Source of the DNA: Patescibacteria group bacterium
GTDB taxonomy: Bacteria > Patescibacteriota > Gracilibacteria > Peribacterales > Peribacteraceae
DNA: 64,000 nucleotides
Direction: 5' to 3'
NCBI GenBank assembly: GCA_018814875.1
Contig: JAHIYH010000036.1
Coordinates: forward strand, 1-64,000
Part shown: one piece after another, positions 38,129 through 48,159 of the stretch
How the letters are laid out: each line of letters starts with the position of its first letter
Numbering within the stretch: position 1 is the first letter of the stretch
Position numbers and translations under genes: made by a program
Notes under the pieces: model-generated
What the model was told of the DNA's origin: nothing
The model's input: only the letters and a program-made list of their open reading frames with translations
The model's database searches: none

Positions 38129-41080
38129 ATGGCGCGCAAATCATTTACTGCTATTGAGACTCTAATTACGATCGGCATCATTGGCGTAACTGCAGGAATT
38201 TCTGTTCCTATGTTCCGCGACTTCCAGATCCGAAATGATTTGGATCTTGCAACGGAGCAAACTATTCAGGCATTGCGTAGTGCACAGATTAGATCGCAAG
38301 CCGGACAGAATGATGAGGAGTGGGGAATCTTTATTCAAGAAGGAATCCTCTTTCAAGGTGAAACATATATGTTGCGTGATCCTGATCAGGATGAGGTCTA
38401 CCCAATTCCTTCTACAATAAATACATCTGGCTTGGAGGAAGTCGTTTTTTCTCGTGTTGATGGTGACCCATATCAGACGGGGGATATTAGATTAGAAGCA
38501 CTCAACGGAGATTATCGAATCATAACAATTAGTGGTGAAGGAGTTCTGTCTTCAACTGACATAGAAGAATCGCAAGGAGGTCAAAGTGGCGATGGAGATG
38601 GGGATGACGATGAAGATGATGATAGCGATAGTGATAGTGATGGTGATGGTATTTCAGATGGTGATGAAGGAACTGGAGACAGTGATGGCGATGGGGTCCC
38701 TAATTACCTTGATGATGATAGTGATGGTGATGGAATTCCTGATGAAGAAGAAGGTGATGATGATACGGATGGTGATGGTGTTCCAGATTACCTTGATGAT
38801 GATAGTGATGGTGATGGAATTCCTGATTCAGATGACCCTAGTCCCGATCCAGATGGTGACGATGGATCAGGAGGAGATCAGGGACAGGGAGAAGAATGCG
38901 AAAATCGTTTTGCTGTTTCTGGAGACGGGACTATCGAGACTACTGGTTCTGTTGATGTAACTTTCAAAGCTTTAGGAGCTTCTATTACTTATGGTGCAGG
39001 TGGCCCTGAGATTGCGGTTACAGTAAGAGCAAGTACAAATGGTGGTCAGACATGGATTGATCTCTTTGGTGGCGAAGATATTGATGGAGGAGAGCAGCAG
39101 ACAATTTCAAATCTTCCATCGGGATCCAATATTCTCCTTGAGATTAATGGTCGATATCGTTGGTTCTTCAACAAGAATTACATGTCCAACGATCAAAGTG
39201 GTCACATTGAAGTCTTGCGCAATGGTGATGATCCGCCAGCTTACGCACCATTTAGTGATCAAGCTGGCTTAGAGTCGTTCCTTCGGGAGATTCTAGATGG
39301 CCAAGGGAAGATCAGTATTGGAGAATACGATGCAATCATTCTGGGCGAGCTTGGAACGCTTAGTAGCGCATCTTCTGATTTTCAGGATGCGGTTATTTTA
39401 GTTCAATTTGCACAACAGCCAGGAAGTTGTGCGGGAACAACTGATCCACGTTTCAAGGTAGTCTTTGATCGTCTAGAAAACACACAAGCAGGAGACAGTG
39501 AGCGTGCGGTATATGTAGGGAGTAATAGCATTCGCTTTGCTGAGTCTCAGTGGATTCCATTGGCAGTTAATGGTGTTGAGATCACAGATACAGGACTCAT
39601 AGAAGCGGTACCAGGCCTTGCAGCCGAAAGACTTGGTGGGAATGCTGTACGCATTCTCTTGCACGGTTCACACAGCATCAATAATTCTAAGGAAATAGTA
39701 GATGCGCGTATTATTTTTGATAATGTTACTGTTCTTGGAATTGACAATGATACAGGAGATAACGTAACGGAAAATCCGTTTGATGGAATTTTGAATGATG
39801 GATCTGGTGGAGATGAAGTGAGTATGACGAGTACGGAAGTACTTTTCCAAACACGTGTTACAGTCAAAGACGATGCGATTCTAATAAACTGGCAGTCGGG
39901 AGCTCCTTCTAACCCCGATGCCGGCGAGGATGATGATACGACCTATGAAGATGATACAACGGATGAAGATGATACAACGGATAATGATGAGTCTGACGGA
40001 GAAGAAGTGGATCCGTGTATGGCAGCATTTACTCTCGAGAATGGTCGTATCACTCTTGGGGAACTTGCGAATGTTACTTTCAAAGTCCTTGGGTCTCATG
40101 CACAGCATGGTGGAGAAGGTGGAGCAGAAGTACAGGTACGGCTCTCTGCCAGTTTAGATGGAGGTGTTCTGTGGAAAACGCTATACAACTTCCGAGATGT
40201 GGATGGTGGGGAGAGTGAATCATTTACAGATGTCCCCGCAGGAAGCCAAATTCTTCTTAAGGCAGAAGGTCGTTATGGGTGGGTCTTCAAACAGGACAGT
40301 CACTCTGGTGATGGTGCTGGTCGTGTGAAGATTCTACGTTCTGGTGATGTTCTTCCATCTACTTCGACTCTATTAGATCCTACTCGTCTTAAATCATTTA
40401 TGCGCAATGCAATTCGCAACGGTAAGGCATATCCAGGAGGACGAAGAGTTCTGGCACTTGTGGAAACACAAGAGTTGGATGACAACTCGGACTTCCAAGA
40501 TGCAGTGGTAGCCATTTATCTGGAGCGTCCAGCTTGTGGATCTTCAGTTGATGAAGACGACGAACTTGATTATGAAGATATTGAAGAAGGAGAGGGCGAA
40601 GAAGAAAGCAAAGTGACTATTTGCCATTATCCTCCAGGGAATAGTGGGAATGCTCAAACACTTCAAATTAGTACATCAGCTTGGCCAGCACATAGATTGC
40701 GAGGTGATCGAGTTGGCTCTTGTGAAGATGATAAAGACGGCGATGGTGTTCCAAATTCAATGGACCTTTGTCCGAATACATATATGCCAGAATCAGTTCC
40801 TCTCGAGCAAATGCTATTCAATAGATATGCTCTTACATCCGATGGTGATGCTTTCCGAAATGGGCCACGCAAGAAAATAGGCGAGTATAGTATTAGTGAT
40901 ACAAAAGGATGTAGTTGTGAACAGCTTATTGATGTTGCAGAAGGTGAGAGGTCATATTACTTCGAACAATATCCAATTTTGTATCGCAATATGCGTTCCC
41001 TCTTTCCGCACTATACAGAGGGTGCGCGCAACAATGGATGTCCGAAGGCTGTGCTTAGGATGGTGGAAAGAGGAACGTGA
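38129..41080 (+). CDS. Giant pseudopilin-type protein with TSP3-like Ca-binding repeats and duplicated C-terminal domain
   Basis: N-term KSFTAIETLITIGIIGV; DSDGDGIPDxxxDDDxDGDGVPDYLDD repeats; two paralogous VTFKxLG...YRWFF/YGWVF domains. Confidence 0.8.
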   Translation: MARKSFTAIETLITIGIIGVTAGISVPMFRDFQIRNDLDLATEQTIQALRSAQIRSQAGQNDEEWGIFIQEGILFQGETYMLRDPDQDEVYPIPSTINTSGLEEVVFSRVDGDPYQTGDIRLEALNGDYRIITISGEGVLSSTDIEESQGGQSGDGDGDDDEDDDSDSDSDGDGISDGDEGTGDSDGDGVPNYLDDDSDGDGIPDEEEGDDDTDGDGVPDYLDDDSDGDGIPDSDDPSPDPDGDDGSGGDQGQGEECENRFAVSGDGTIETTGSVDVTFKALGASITYGAGGPEIAVTVRASTNGGQTWIDLFGGEDIDGGEQQTISNLPSGSNILLEINGRYRWFFNKNYMSNDQSGHIEVLRNGDDPPAYAPFSDQAGLESFLREILDGQGKISIGEYDAIILGELGTLSSASSDFQDAVILVQFAQQPGSCAGTTDPRFKVVFDRLENTQAGDSERAVYVGSNSIRFAESQWIPLAVNGVEITDTGLIEAVPGLAAERLGGNAVRILLHGSHSINNSKEIVDARIIFDNVTVLGIDNDTGDNVTENPFDGILNDGSGGDEVSMTSTEVLFQTRVTVKDDAILINWQSGAPSNPDAGEDDDTTYEDDTTDEDDTTDNDESDGEEVDPCMAAFTLENGRITLGELANVTFKVLGSHAQHGGEGGAEVQVRLSASLDGGVLWKTLYNFRDVDGGESESFTDVPAGSQILLKAEGRYGWVFKQDSHSGDGAGRVKILRSGDVLPSTSTLLDPTRLKSFMRNAIRNGKAYPGGRRVLALVETQELDDNSDFQDAVVAIYLERPACGSSVDEDDELDYEDIEEGEGEEESKVTICHYPPGNSGNAQTLQISTSAWPAHRLRGDRVGSCEDDKDGDGVPNSMDLCPNTYMPESVPLEQMLFNRYALTSDGDAFRNGPRKKIGEYSISDTKGCSCEQLIDVAEGERSYYFEQYPILYRNMRSLFPHYTEGARNNGCPKAVLRMVERGT

Positions 41081-41085
41081 ACCCT

Positions 41086-41690
41086 TATTAGCTGATTGGC
41101 TGATTAGCTGATTAGCTGGTTGGCTGATTAGCTGGTTGGCTGATTAGGGGCGTTCTATTGCGCGATGGAACGTATTTATTGGCTTTTATATGCTAAAAAC
41201 TGACGATGTAGAAAATGAATTTTTCAAAAGACTCTTGATCCTTAGTAAGAGGCACATATAGTAGAAATCATGATGATTCATTCTTATTGTGATCTCATTG
41301 TATGGCAAAAGTCATCAGATCTTGTTGAGGCAGTGTACGAACTGGTCTCCCATTTTCCACAGTCGGAGCTCTATGAGTTATCGGCTCAAATGAGAAGATC
41401 TGCAGTGTCGATTCCATCCAATATTGCAGAAGGAAGGAGAAAGAAGACAAGAAAAGATTATTGTAACTTTCTTCAGATTGCCTATGGTTCGGGTGGAGAA
41501 TTGGAGGCACAAATTATCTTGGCCAAGCGCCTCCCGTTTGGAAGGAATTTAGACTATTCAAAAGTTGATGATCTATTGAATCAGGTTATGCGCATGCTTA
41601 ACAAGATGCTATGTAGTTTAAGGCAGCCAGCGAAATCTAATAAGCCAATCAGTTAATCAGCTAATCAGTTAATCAGCTAATCAGCTGGTA
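41086..41690. mobile_element. IVS-like unit: inverted tandem-repeat arms around a four-helix-bundle ORF
   Basis: Left arm 41086-41147 (TTAGCTGATTGGCTGATTAGCTGATTAGC) is complementary to right arm 41641-41688 (CAATCAGTTAATCAGCTAATCAGTTAATCAGC). Confidence 0.5.
41270..41656 (+). CDS. Four-helix bundle protein (S23/23S-IVP family)
   Basis: LIVWQKSSDLVEAVYELVSHFPQSELYELSAQMRRSAVSIPSNIAEGRRKK. Confidence 0.88.
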   Translation: MMIHSYCDLIVWQKSSDLVEAVYELVSHFPQSELYELSAQMRRSAVSIPSNIAEGRRKKTRKDYCNFLQIAYGSGGELEAQIILAKRLPFGRNLDYSKVDDLLNQVMRMLNKMLCSLRQPAKSNKPIS

Positions 41691-41741
41691 AGTGCATTAA
41701 TGGGTTAACGTCTCTAGCTCAAAGCACTAGTCATTGCTACG

Positions 41742-43208
41742 ATGAAGCACATAGTGTCCCCTTTTTGTCTCCATCAACGTGCTCGTCCCGGCTTCTTTCT
41801 TCTTGATGTTCTCTTGGGAGTGACAATATTTTCAATCTTTGTAGGATTTGCAGGATCTTCGCTTTTATTCAGTCAACAAACAGTCATCAAGAGTGGAGAT
41901 CGCATTCGAGGGTCATCACTTTCTCAAAAAGCCATCGAAGCAACGCGTAGTATTAGTTACGAGGATTTTGATTCTGTGCAAGCGGGGACTTTCGGAATCC
42001 AAATAGGGGCAGACGGCAAGTGGGAATTTGCCGGAATTGAAACAGTCTCAAGTGATGGTTTTACTACATGGGTGGATATCACATTGCCAGGAGATGATCG
42101 TATCGAAGTTGTAGCAACTACGAGTTGGTCTTTTGGACAGCAGCGCTTTGGTATGTCTTCGATTGCTACAACTCTTGCGAACTGGCATCAGGTAAAAGAG
42201 ACGGGCAACTGGTCTATGATTTCCGAAGAGGGTAGCTTTGTGGACGAAACAGTTCCTCTTTTTAATGATATTGCTACCGATGGCAATTATGCTTTTGTTA
42301 CCAGTGAAGATTCAACTGGTGGAGCAGGACTTTATGTATTCGATATGTCGAATCTTTCCTTCCCAACGCGCATAGCAGATGGCTTTGCGCTTGGAGCTGC
42401 TGGCTATCAATTGGTTGTAAGTGGAAATGTTCTTTACATTCTCACATCTATGCCAGGGAGCGAGCTAATGGCATATGACATCACATCACCAGATACATTC
42501 TCCGCTGCAAATCTACTAGGCACCTTCAATCTTCCGGGATCTGCGCGTGGTCAGTCGCTTGCGATCTTTGGTGATACTCTCTTTGTAGGAGCTGTTTTTG
42601 ATGGAGTAGAGGATGAACTCTATGCACTCGATGTATATGACCTTTCAGACATTCAACTTCTAGATTCTATTGGGGGTGATGGGAACTTCTTAGGATTAAG
42701 TTTGCATGATGGATATGCTTACATTGCGAGTAGTGAAGATGTATCTGAATTGACGGTGATGGATGTTTTTGACCCAAACGATTTACAAGTTGCTCCAGGT
42801 GCAGGATATAATTTAACCGATGTTTTGGATGGAACTGCTGTAACGACATTTGGATCGTTTGTTCTTCTTGGTCGTGATGTAGGCGACGTCACTCAGGAGC
42901 TAGTACTATTCGAAATTGAAGAGAGTCCTATTCCTACTCCCCCTCCCGGTCCGTGGTATCACACGATGGGGGCTAAAGTGAATGCTCTAGATCGCGATCC
43001 AACAGGATCATATGCCTTTGTTGCGTCGGAATATGAGGGTGGAGAGTTCCAAGTGATGGACATGACTCTCTTTCAAGCAGGACAACTACCACGTGTTGCC
43101 ATTGGAGATACGGAAACAGGAAATGGACGAGGTGTTTATTACGACCCTCAGATCGATCGTGTCTTTTTTACAACTAATACAGCTTTGATTATTTATAAGC
43201 CATCATGA
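41742..43208 (+). CDS. Pseudopilin-like N-terminus fused to LVIVD/beta-propeller repeats
   Basis: GFFLLDVLLGVTIFSIFVGFAG; repeats NYAFVTS.., DGYAYIASSEDVSELTVMDVFDP. Confidence 0.75.
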   Translation: MKHIVSPFCLHQRARPGFFLLDVLLGVTIFSIFVGFAGSSLLFSQQTVIKSGDRIRGSSLSQKAIEATRSISYEDFDSVQAGTFGIQIGADGKWEFAGIETVSSDGFTTWVDITLPGDDRIEVVATTSWSFGQQRFGMSSIATTLANWHQVKETGNWSMISEEGSFVDETVPLFNDIATDGNYAFVTSEDSTGGAGLYVFDMSNLSFPTRIADGFALGAAGYQLVVSGNVLYILTSMPGSELMAYDITSPDTFSAANLLGTFNLPGSARGQSLAIFGDTLFVGAVFDGVEDELYALDVYDLSDIQLLDSIGGDGNFLGLSLHDGYAYIASSEDVSELTVMDVFDPNDLQVAPGAGYNLTDVLDGTAVTTFGSFVLLGRDVGDVTQELVLFEIEESPIPTPPPGPWYHTMGAKVNALDRDPTGSYAFVASEYEGGEFQVMDMTLFQAGQLPRVAIGDTETGNGRGVYYDPQIDRVFFTTNTALIIYKPS

Positions 43209-43441
43209 TAATGCAATTATTTAGAAATCGGCGGGGAAGGACTTCGGGGTTCCCTCCTTCGCCAAGGCTTCGGTGGGCAGGCGGGGTTAGGACTTCCCTC
43301 CTTCGCCCAGCCGTCGCTAAAGCTATGGCCGGCAAGCAAGGCTTCGGTGGGCAGGCGGGGTTAGGACTTAGGACTTCGGACTTCGGGTTATCCTATGTCC
43401 TAAGTCCTATGTCCTATGTCCTTTCTGATAAAAAGAACTTC

Positions 43442-43855
43442 ATGAACAAGGTTCGAAGCGGTTATACCTTCCTCCTCAGTGTTCTCTTTGTTGGGGCAAT
43501 TGCTATTGCTGTAACTGGAACCATGCTCCTTTTGGGATGGCTTACACTTAGAAATGCGCAAATTGTTGAGCAATCAGGAAGATCGTTTGAACTTGCGATG
43601 ACTTGTGCAGAGCATGGGCTTATTGAACTCTTTGAAGATGGGAACTATATGGGTGGCGAAGAACTAACAGCGTCTGATGGGGCTTGCAACATACTTCGTA
43701 CAGGAGGTTCGGGTAACGAAAATCGTACACTTTGCACAGAAGGGATGAGTGGTGGGTCAACGCGCCGTTTTGAAATTATTATTGAACGCATCCTTCCATC
43801 AATAAGCATCTTTGCATGGCAGGAAGTTGAACTCTTTACCTCTTGTGAATACTGA
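43442..43855 (+). CDS. PilX-like pseudopilin
   Basis: SGYTFLLSVLFVGAIAIAVTGTMLLLG; start placed at M80 because the upstream part of the ORF is repeat DNA. Confidence 0.6.
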   Translation: MNKVRSGYTFLLSVLFVGAIAIAVTGTMLLLGWLTLRNAQIVEQSGRSFELAMTCAEHGLIELFEDGNYMGGEELTASDGACNILRTGGSGNENRTLCTEGMSGGSTRRFEIIIERILPSISIFAWQEVELFTSCEY

Positions 43856-44490
43856 TGATTTTCAAACTCCATTCACGTCGGCTAGGTACAAGTCTCGTGG
43901 AACTCATTATGTTTCTGGCCTTTTTTGCGCTGTGCTCAGGAGTTCTGATTGGTGTTTTGTCTTCCTCCAGTGAACAGCGCGTGCGACAACAGACGATTGC
44001 TACAGTTGAACAAGAGGGAATGCAATTATTGCAAATGCTAACGCGACGTATACGTCGTGCAGAGCAAATCACTTATCCTTTAGCTGGAGCTTCCGGTTCT
44101 GCATTGGTATTACAATTAGCAGATGAGGGGCAAGATCCTACAATCATTGCATTGGAAACAGGATCTATCAAAGTAGCGGAAGGTAACACAATCAGAATCT
44201 TAAGTTCAGAAGGTCTTTCCATTTCTAACCTGCAGTTCCAAAACACATCTGTATCAGCAGATGCACAGAGCACAACAATCTCATTTGATATCATCAAGGT
44301 AATCCCACTTCCTACTGCTGGTACATACAGTCGATCGTTTGAATCGATTGTGCTTCTTTTTCCAGATCATCAACGAACAGGGAATGGATGCGGATGCAGT
44401 ACGCCAAGTTGTACAGATGATGTTTTGAGTTGGGGTGTGTGTGATGGGGAGACGTGTGGAGATGCAGTAGGGTCGTTGCCGTGTGGGTGA
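43855..44490 (+). CDS. PilW/GspJ-like pseudopilin
   Basis: LGTSLVELIMFLAFFALCSGVLIGVL. Confidence 0.65.
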   Translation: MIFKLHSRRLGTSLVELIMFLAFFALCSGVLIGVLSSSSEQRVRQQTIATVEQEGMQLLQMLTRRIRRAEQITYPLAGASGSALVLQLADEGQDPTIIALETGSIKVAEGNTIRILSSEGLSISNLQFQNTSVSADAQSTTISFDIIKVIPLPTAGTYSRSFESIVLLFPDHQRTGNGCGCSTPSCTDDVLSWGVCDGETCGDAVGSLPCG

Positions 44491-44950
44491 TGTTCCTTTA
44501 TATAAAGGAAACCAAGGAATCCAAGGAAACCTAAGAATGGTGATGTTTTTATCGACATGAAGCTCCGCTAGCTTACGCAGGCGGCGTCTTTCCACTCGCC
44601 TTCGGCGTCGCACGCGAAATCCGCCGTAGCAGTATCGCCACCAACAAAGAACGCATTCATCCTCCAGTTTACGCTGGAGGTTTTATGCGAAGGCGGATAA
44701 ATCTTGATAGATGTTTAACAGCAGCCCTTTGGTTTCCTTGGTTTCTTTGGTTTCCTTGGATTCCTTGGTTTCTTTGGATTCCTCGATTTCCTTGCCACCA
44801 TCAAGAAGCGCAAGCAGGCAATAAGCATTTATGAAAGGATAAACAATAAGGTCAATTCGAAGATTTTTATTGAACTTTTTTTTTGTTATACTTCTCGGAA
44901 AGACCGCGCATTAATGCGGCTTTTGTCTACTTTCTTTCCCCTTTCTTCTT

Positions 44951-45418
44951 ATGAAACGCAGAGCCTTTACGCTCATCGAGCTTCTGTTGGTCATTGGTAT
45001 CATTGCTATCTTGGCGTCTATCGTCATTGTGGCTATCAATCCAACCAAGCAGCTTGGTGACGCACGTAATGCACAGCGCCGCAGCGACGTTAATACCGTC
45101 CTAAATGCGGTGTATCAGTATGCCATTGACACCAATGGCACGCTCCCAGGTAATATCCCAACAGGGACTGCCAAACTTATTTGTGAGTCCACTGTTACGG
45201 GTACGGCTTGTACCAATGCCCCAACAGATACACCTGTTGGAGTAGAAGGTGTAGATCTTTCTGCCCTTGTTGGTACGTATGTCGTCGATGTTCCAGAAGA
45301 TCCACAAGATGAAGTAACTGGTACTGTTGGATACACCATCATTCAGGATGCGAATGGTCGTGTAACAACTGCGGCACCAGGCGCAGAGCAGAGTGCAGTA
45401 ATTACTGTTACTCGATAA
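44951..45418 (+). CDS. Type IV major pilin-like protein
   Basis: RRAFTLIELLLVIGIIAILASIVIVAINP. Confidence 0.92.
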   Translation: MKRRAFTLIELLLVIGIIAILASIVIVAINPTKQLGDARNAQRRSDVNTVLNAVYQYAIDTNGTLPGNIPTGTAKLICESTVTGTACTNAPTDTPVGVEGVDLSALVGTYVVDVPEDPQDEVTGTVGYTIIQDANGRVTTAAPGAEQSAVITVTR

Positions 45419-45437
45419 GTGTAAATTTATAGAAAAT

Positions 45438-45462
45438 ACCCTGGCGGAAGCTGGGGTTTTTT
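45438..45462 (+). terminator. Rho-independent terminator of pilin gene
   Basis: ACCCTGGC-GGAA-GCTGGGGTTTTTT. Confidence 0.75.
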
Positions 45463-45767
45463 CTTGTGCCTCCATCCCCCGACCCCTTCCTCCACCAGCC
45501 TTCGCCAAGGCTACGGCGCGGCAGGCAGGAGGAAGGGGAGCTTCGTTATTGAAGTGAAAATCATTGCCCTCTTTTAATAAAGGCTCCCCTCATTATCGTG
45601 TCGTAGCTTTGCAAAGGCTGGTGTAGGAGGGGCTAGGGGCTAGGATTCTCTTAGATTCATTGTATGTTTAAGCTAATCCCTAGCTGCCTAGCCCCTAGAC
45701 CCTTATAGAGAGAATAGACAAATATGTAAATTACTGGTATAATTAGACAAAAGACAAACCACATCTT

Positions 45768-48014
45768 ATGGCTCTAAGAAAGGCAAAAACGGCACTTACG
45801 CCACGCACGTCAATCCTCGCTCGTGCCGTTCGTCAGTATGTGCTCTTCGCAACATTCATTGTTCTAACTCTCTCTATCATCTCTTTCATTATTGCGCGCG
45901 GCTTTTTGGAACAACGTGTTCTTGCGCAACTCTCTTCTATTGTCGCAGCGAAAGAGGATTTGGTCGAACAGGCATTGCAGAATGATCGTGTGAGAGTTGC
46001 ATTGCTGGCAACACGGGAAGAGTTGCGAGAAGTGATTGCAGGGAAAAGAGACGATGAGATTATGGATGATCTACTTGCACATATGCGTTTAGAACATATC
46101 CCTGTTTTGGGGATGGCAGTGTTCACGCTTGATGGAGAGAAGATTGCGGAAACTAAGCTTCCATTGAACACGCTTCCCTCTTTATCACAGGGCACAACAC
46201 TTAATACCATAGTGAACGAATTCGGATGGCAGGAACATGAAATCTTTTCTCCGATCAAATCTCTGGGCGGTGAGAGTTTGGGGATCTTGGGTGTGCGATA
46301 CGACTCACACCCGTTACTAGACACTCTTATCTCTGTTGCATCTATCGGAGAAACAGGAGAAGTTTTGCTTGGTGCAGAACAAGATGGAGAACTTGTTCTT
46401 CTTCATCACCGCTATCAGCCTGAGGGGCGCGTCCTAGTTCTTGGTAATCTAGAAGAACAATATCAGTATGGGTCTCCGCTTGCGCAGGCAGTTTCTGGTG
46501 AAGAAGATTTGCGTAGAGCAGAAGACTATGCGGGGCATGATGTATATGCGGCGTATCGCTCTCTTCCTAGTTTGGGTTGGGGGCTAGTTGTAAAAATGGC
46601 AAGAAACGAAGCGTTGTATGGAACACTTAGGCTTGCAATATTCTTGGGTATTTCAGGAATAGCTCTCATCGTAGGTGCAGGGCTTATAGCCTTTATGTTA
46701 GCTAAAAGATTAACACAGCCGATTGTTGGTTTAAGTAAGAGAATGACCAATCTTGGCCCAGGGCATTGGAGTTTTGATAAGTCGGTTCATAGTGGAGATG
46801 AAGTAGAAGTTCTGGAGCAGGTGGTGGCAGATATGGCAGCGCGCTTGAAGCAAATCTATGATCATCTGGAAGAGGAAGTTACCAAGCGTACCGAAGAATT
46901 AAGAGATCAATATGCAAAGGATCGCGCGGTTCTGGAGAACATTCAGCACGGTGTCATCATGACGAATCCTGAGGGTGTGATTGTAGATGCAAATAAGTCT
47001 GCATCTTTACTTCTTGGACGTACTATCGGAGAGCTAAAAGGAACGAATGTTCAAGATAGTGTTGTGTTTGGAGAGCGTAAGAAGCTCTTTGAGGGGGAAT
47101 ATCATCCAGTTACGCTGGCACTAACTACCAAGAAGATTCAACATGCGAACACCAACGAGCATATGAATATTGTTTGCAAAGATGACACGCTCGTTCCGGT
47201 TAATTATGTGATTACTCCTTTATTGGAAGATGACAAGATTCTGGGGGCAGTTATTGTTATGCAAGATGTAACTGAAGAACGCAGAGTGGATTACATCAAG
47301 TCTGAATTCATCTCACTGGCATCGCACCAACTACGTACTCCCCTATCCACATTCCAGTGGTACTTGGAACTCTTCGCAACCGATGATGGCGCCAAAGACT
47401 TCACGATGGTACAAAATGAATCTATCAAGGAGATGGAACGTGCTTCTAAACGTATGACTAATCTGATCGAGACATTGCTACATGCCGCCAAGCTGGAAGG
47501 CGGATCTATCAGCCCTAAGATTGAGAAGCTAGAGGTCGCAATCTATTTGAATGACATTGCGTCAGAGTTACGGTCCTTGGCTAAGGATTCCAAGATCCCG
47601 TGCAAAATTAACATTCCTCAGGAGCCTTTAGAAATCATGACAGACCCCATTCTTCTTCATGTGGTACTTCAGAATCTCTTTTCCAATGCGGTGAAATATA
47701 CCAAAGAGGGTGGGGAAGTTTCTATTTCGCTTAAGAAGAATAAAGACACGGTTGATATTGTGGTCGAGGATTCAGGAATTGGTATTCCTAAAGATGAGCA
47801 ACCTCGCATCTTTGAGCGTCTCTTCCGTGCTCGTAATGTACAAATAGTGGATACCGATGGAAGTGGATTGGGACTCTATATTTCCAAGATGGTTGCCGAA
47901 AATATGGGAGGAAAACTCAGTTTTGAGAGTGAAGAAGGAAAGGGAACGAAGTTTGTGTTGTCGCTTCCTATGGGGAATAGTGACGAGGGGGAGAAGAGGG
48001 AATCGGTAATATGA
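45768..48014 (+). CDS. Sensor histidine kinase (extracytoplasmic sensor, HAMP, PAS)
   Basis: SLASHQLRTPLSTFQWYLE H-box, NLFSNAVKYT, GIGIPKDEQ, GSGLGLYISK. Confidence 0.92.
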   Translation: MALRKAKTALTPRTSILARAVRQYVLFATFIVLTLSIISFIIARGFLEQRVLAQLSSIVAAKEDLVEQALQNDRVRVALLATREELREVIAGKRDDEIMDDLLAHMRLEHIPVLGMAVFTLDGEKIAETKLPLNTLPSLSQGTTLNTIVNEFGWQEHEIFSPIKSLGGESLGILGVRYDSHPLLDTLISVASIGETGEVLLGAEQDGELVLLHHRYQPEGRVLVLGNLEEQYQYGSPLAQAVSGEEDLRRAEDYAGHDVYAAYRSLPSLGWGLVVKMARNEALYGTLRLAIFLGISGIALIVGAGLIAFMLAKRLTQPIVGLSKRMTNLGPGHWSFDKSVHSGDEVEVLEQVVADMAARLKQIYDHLEEEVTKRTEELRDQYAKDRAVLENIQHGVIMTNPEGVIVDANKSASLLLGRTIGELKGTNVQDSVVFGERKKLFEGEYHPVTLALTTKKIQHANTNEHMNIVCKDDTLVPVNYVITPLLEDDKILGAVIVMQDVTEERRVDYIKSEFISLASHQLRTPLSTFQWYLELFATDDGAKDFTMVQNESIKEMERASKRMTNLIETLLHAAKLEGGSISPKIEKLEVAIYLNDIASELRSLAKDSKIPCKINIPQEPLEIMTDPILLHVVLQNLFSNAVKYTKEGGEVSISLKKNKDTVDIVVEDSGIGIPKDEQPRIFERLFRARNVQIVDTDGSGLGLYISKMVAENMGGKLSFESEEGKGTKFVLSLPMGNSDEGEKRESVI

Positions 48015-48118
48015 GGAATCTACATTTTAGGCATTAAACAAGGTTTTCTGTTTACAAACTTGACTAATTCATGATATTATATCCGTATATCATGAAAAAA
48101 GATTCACGTCTTTTTTAG

Positions 48119-48145
48119 AACCCGAGTCATCACTCGGGTTTTTTT
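48119..48145 (+). terminator. Rho-independent terminator
   Basis: ACCCGAGT-CATC-ACTCGGGTTTTTTT. Confidence 0.85.
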
Positions 48146-48159
48146 GATACTATCAATAT

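Noticed and set aside
38600-38850. CRISPR-like periodicity
   Set aside because: Periodicity is the coding TSP3 calcium-binding repeat; no repeat-spacer structure or cas genes. No CRISPR array seen in the window.
38586-38960. Plus-strand ORF MAMEMGMTMKMMIAIV...
   Set aside because: Out-of-frame reading of the DSDGDG repeat region of the giant pseudopilin.
43205-43441. N-terminal 79 codons of the PilX-like ORF
   Set aside because: Translation of dispersed repeats (TTCGCCAAGGCTTCGGTGGGCAGGCGGGG); true start more likely at 43442.
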